Positions 4,078 through 5,971 of a stretch of 5,971 bases of DNA are shown piece by piece. The position numbers and the translations under genes are program-made. The first letter of the stretch is position 1. The number at the start of each line of letters is the position of its first letter. The stretch is taken from positions 1-5,971 of the forward strand of contig CAAFXE010000335.1 in assembly GCA_900766915.1 (NCBI GenBank), in the 5' to 3' direction. This DNA comes from Lachnospiraceae bacterium (GTDB taxonomy: Bacteria > Bacillota > Clostridia > Lachnospirales > Lachnospiraceae). The notes under the pieces are model-generated. The model had not been told where the DNA came from. It ran no database searches and was given only the letters and a program-made list of their open reading frames with translations.

Positions 4078-5940
4078 TTACTGTGGTCTGCCAATGAGCA
4101 CAATGCTTCCCACATTCGGTACTGCATTGTAGGTTACGCCATAAGCAACACCTTTTGCTTCTACCACCATTCCATTTCCAACATACACAGCCACATGGCT
4201 GATATTCTTGTATCTGCCATTTCTCTCGTAGCTGTAGAAAATCAAGTCTCCCGGCTGCATATCTGCATAAGCTACCGTATGACCTGCACTGTCAAGACCT
4301 TCTGCCTCCGCAGCAGCCGTATTTGCTCCACCGTAGCTGATATCAATACCGGCTGCTTTCCATGAATAGTAGGAAAGGGAACTGCAATCATAATAATTGC
4401 CTGTGTCTCTGTACTGCTGACTGTACGGATAGCCTACCTTTGTCAGTGCATAGGAGACAACGGTTCGCTGTGTCGGGTCTGTAATGCCCTGTAAAATGGC
4501 ATCCACCTCTGCCTGTGTCAGAGCTGATTGCGGTGTGACACCACTTGTACTGCCAAACATCCGCATCATTTCTTCAACCAGTTCGATTTGATCCGAATCG
4601 AAATTGTATTCCGTTATCATGTCATAACAGGTTTTCAGCTTCACATTGACATACAATACAGTCTGTGTAGTGGTTGAACCATCCTCATTTTCGGTGGTTT
4701 CACTTCCGGAACTTGTTGTGTAGGAACACATATCGTCAAATACCTCCTTAAGCTTACTCTTGGAGGTATCATTCATAACGGTTGCAGTATCCCCAACGCC
4801 ATATTTGACCATATAGATGGTGACAATATCATTGAAGTTTCCTGCACTTTCCCCTTCAAAATCCACATACACAATCTGCCCGGTATCGTATCCCGTGTGT
4901 TCATTTGCCAGAGTGTTAATATCCCTGTTAAACTCCGAGACATAGGCACTTGTTACCGTAGTGACCGTATCCCCAGACTCCAGTGGTGGGAGGAAAAAAG
5001 CAAATGGCGAATTGTAGAGAATAGCAATTACTGCTACTACCGGAAGAACTGTTACCGCAATGAGTAACACAAGTACCAGCAAAAATCCTCCCACTGCAAC
5101 CATAATCTTTTTTATGGGTAGTGCCATTTTGTTAACAAACAAGTCCTTAACCAGCTTTGCAAAACTGTCCTGCTGTTCCCCCTCTGCTTTCATCTTATCA
5201 AGAAAGAACTTGATCTTTCGGTTTCTGCTGTTTCTCTGGGCATCCATCTTATCCAGCTTTTCTCCAACTGCCTTACCCACAGCAATACCAATCAGAGGAG
5301 CATACGGACCTGTCTCTGCTCCGGCTGCTGTTCCTGCAACAGTGGTTCCAACTTTTGCTGCTACTTTTGCACCTTCCTTTGCCGCTGCCTTGGCAGTCTC
5401 TTTGGATGCCTCCTTTGCAGCGGTCTTAGCAGTTTCTTTTGCTGTTTTCTTGGCAAGCTTCTTTCCGGCTTCCACCTTTTTGATACGCTTTCTTTTCTCA
5501 GCCAATGCCTTTCGCCTGAAAAGTTCTGCTCCCCTGGATGCTGTCCCCGTTACCGGTCTTGTTGCAACATAAGCAATATTTGCCGCATCCTTTACTTCCT
5601 CACCGCCTTCCATCTGACTTAACGCCGTCTGTGCCCCGGCTGCGCCTGCAACCTTAATGGAAGAATTCTTTGTCTTAATGGACTGTTTGGATTCCTTTAA
5701 TGCTGCCCGGTACTGCCTGAACATCCCCTTCTTTGCTTTATCAACCGGATGAATCGTACTTCTCCGAAACTTCTTGTTTTCAGTAGTTGCAATCTTCGAC
5801 CCTTTAATCTTCGGACTGCGGTCAACCGTATAGATGTTGGAAGCTTTGATGGACGCTTTCTTTGGTTCATGTGTATGAAGCTTTGCTTTCTTCTTGGTAT
5901 GGACCACCATAGGCTTGTCATCGACCTTTTTGATTTTCAA
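4078..5940 (-). CDS. CD1108-family conjugation protein, membrane-anchored NlpC/P60 peptidase
   Basis: A 620-aa protein, numbered from TTG 5940, likely to cut peptidoglycan stem peptides so that the mating channel can pass the wall. In order it has a basic N-terminal cytoplasmic region (1-155, with KPMVVHTKKKAKLHTHEPK); a Lys/Ala helix (about 158-197); a small Gly/Ala-rich segment; KIKFFLDKMKAE (242-253); and a strong membrane segment (about 278-310). An extracellular region follows (about 311-465, with PPLESGDTVTTVTSAYV and YMVKYGVGDTATVMND). The C-terminal NlpC/P60 domain (about 486-620) has catalytic C519 in DCSSL, H582 in ISHVAVYVGNG, and E594 where a third polar residue, usually His, is expected. 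The architecture matches the CD1108 family of C. difficile CTn4/Tn1549-like ICEs. TTG 5940 is chosen because GAAGGAAGG (5957-5949) lies 8 bases upstream; the alternative GTG at 5949 overlaps that SD and would add three residues. A VirB4-type ATPase gene usually lies just upstream in such elements, outside this window. Confidence 0.9.
   Translation of the reverse strand: MKIKKVDDKPMVVHTKKKAKLHTHEPKKASIKASNIYTVDRSPKIKGSKIATTENKKFRRSTIHPVDKAKKGMFRQYRAALKESKQSIKTKNSSIKVAGAAGAQTALSQMEGGEEVKDAANIAYVATRPVTGTASRGAELFRRKALAEKRKRIKKVEAGKKLAKKTAKETAKTAAKEASKETAKAAAKEGAKVAAKVGTTVAGTAAGAETGPYAPLIGIAVGKAVGEKLDKMDAQRNSRNRKIKFFLDKMKAEGEQQDSFAKLVKDLFVNKMALPIKKIMVAVGGFLLVLVLLIAVTVLPVVAVIAILYNSPFAFFLPPLESGDTVTTVTSAYVSEFNRDINTLANEHTGYDTGQIVYVDFEGESAGNFNDIVTIYMVKYGVGDTATVMNDTSKSKLKEVFDDMCSYTTSSGSETTENEDGSTTTQTVLYVNVKLKTCYDMITEYNFDSDQIELVEEMMRMFGSTSGVTPQSALTQAEVDAILQGITDPTQRTVVSYALTKVGYPYSQQYRDTGNYYDCSSLSYYSWKAAGIDISYGGANTAAAEAEGLDSAGHTVAYADMQPGDLIFYSYERNGRYKNISHVAVYVGNGMVVEAKGVAYGVTYNAVPNVGSIVLIGRPQ
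5350..5469 (-). repeat. Lys/Ala/Thr degenerate peptide repeat in the NlpC/P60 protein
   Basis: Residues about 158-197 repeat a short AAKE/TAKK/AAKV-like unit, for example AKKTAKETAKTAAKEASKE. The DNA repeats imperfectly with it (GCN AAG/GAA codons). It predicts one long, highly basic cytoplasmic helix. Such tracts change length easily by slippage. It could contact DNA or the inner face of the membrane (inference). Confidence 0.65.
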
Positions 5941-5948
5941 TTTTCTCA

Positions 5949-5957
5949 CCTTCCTTC
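5949..5957 (-). promoter_or_regulatory. Ribosome binding site favouring a TTG start for the NlpC/P60 gene
   Basis: Minus-strand GAAGGAAGG is followed by 8 bases (TGAGAAAA) and then TTG 5940. A GTG in the same frame begins at 5949 and shares its G with this site, so it is too close to be served by it. No closer ATG exists in the frame. Confidence 0.6.
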
Positions 5958-5971
5958 AAATACCAACAAAA

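Noticed and set aside
5060..5572. 170-aa plus-strand open frame with Ala/Phe/Ser repeats
   Set aside because: Antisense image of the Lys/Ala repeat and membrane segment of the NlpC/P60 gene; no SD or family likeness.
5958..5971. Possible promoter upstream of the NlpC/P60 gene
   Set aside because: Only 14 bases lie beyond its SD in the window; nothing resembling -35/-10 boxes can be judged, and an upstream operon gene is more likely.

Overview
The window is a solid block of minus-strand genes with almost no intergenic space. It is the accessory half of a conjugation module from an integrative conjugative element (ICE) of the Tn1549 / Clostridioides difficile CTn4 type. The moderately low GC, strong GGAGG-type ribosome binding sites, CD1108-type cell-wall hydrolase, DpnD/PcfM-like small protein, MT-A70 methyltransferase, giant ArdC-headed protein and TnpV-family protein all suggest a gut Clostridia host (Lachnospiraceae-like). 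I recognised the families by eye, without a database search. No tRNA, rRNA, CRISPR array, attachment site, oriT or promoter could be supported.

Transcription runs from the right end to the left end. First comes a CD1108-family membrane-anchored NlpC/P60 peptidase (5940-4078), the likely wall-opening enzyme of the mating apparatus. A 13-bp hairpin with a UUCG loop and a U5 tail (4053-4019) follows and abuts the ribosome binding site of the next gene. Then come an unrecognised 246-aa protein with a Cys/His cluster (4003-3263), a 113-aa protein overlapping it by 67 bases (3329-2988), a 64-aa DpnD/PcfM-like protein (2980-2786), an unrecognised basic 118-aa protein (2770-2414), and an MT-A70 DNA adenine methyltransferase (2401-1835). 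Three bases after the methyltransferase stop starts a very large gene (1831 to beyond base 1). Its first 610 codons are visible and open throughout. They carry an ArdC-like antirestriction N-terminal domain, a hydrophilic linker and a second conserved module.

The most unusual structure is a complete second gene inside that large gene. A 119-aa TnpV-family protein is encoded at 1053-694 on the same strand in the +1 frame, with its own ribosome binding site. The host gene frame over the same bases is a disordered Gly/Ser/Glu/Arg/Asp-rich linker, and the segment is clearly more GC-rich than its flanks. The layout suggests that TnpV supplies the constrained reading frame and the giant protein tolerates whatever linker results.

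Functionally, the block combines wall penetration for DNA transfer (NlpC/P60) with protection or processing of the incoming DNA (methyltransferase and ArdC-like head, translationally coupled). Several small element-specific proteins remain without known function. There is no gene-free stretch over 300 bases; the longest intergenic gap is 74 bases and holds the hairpin.
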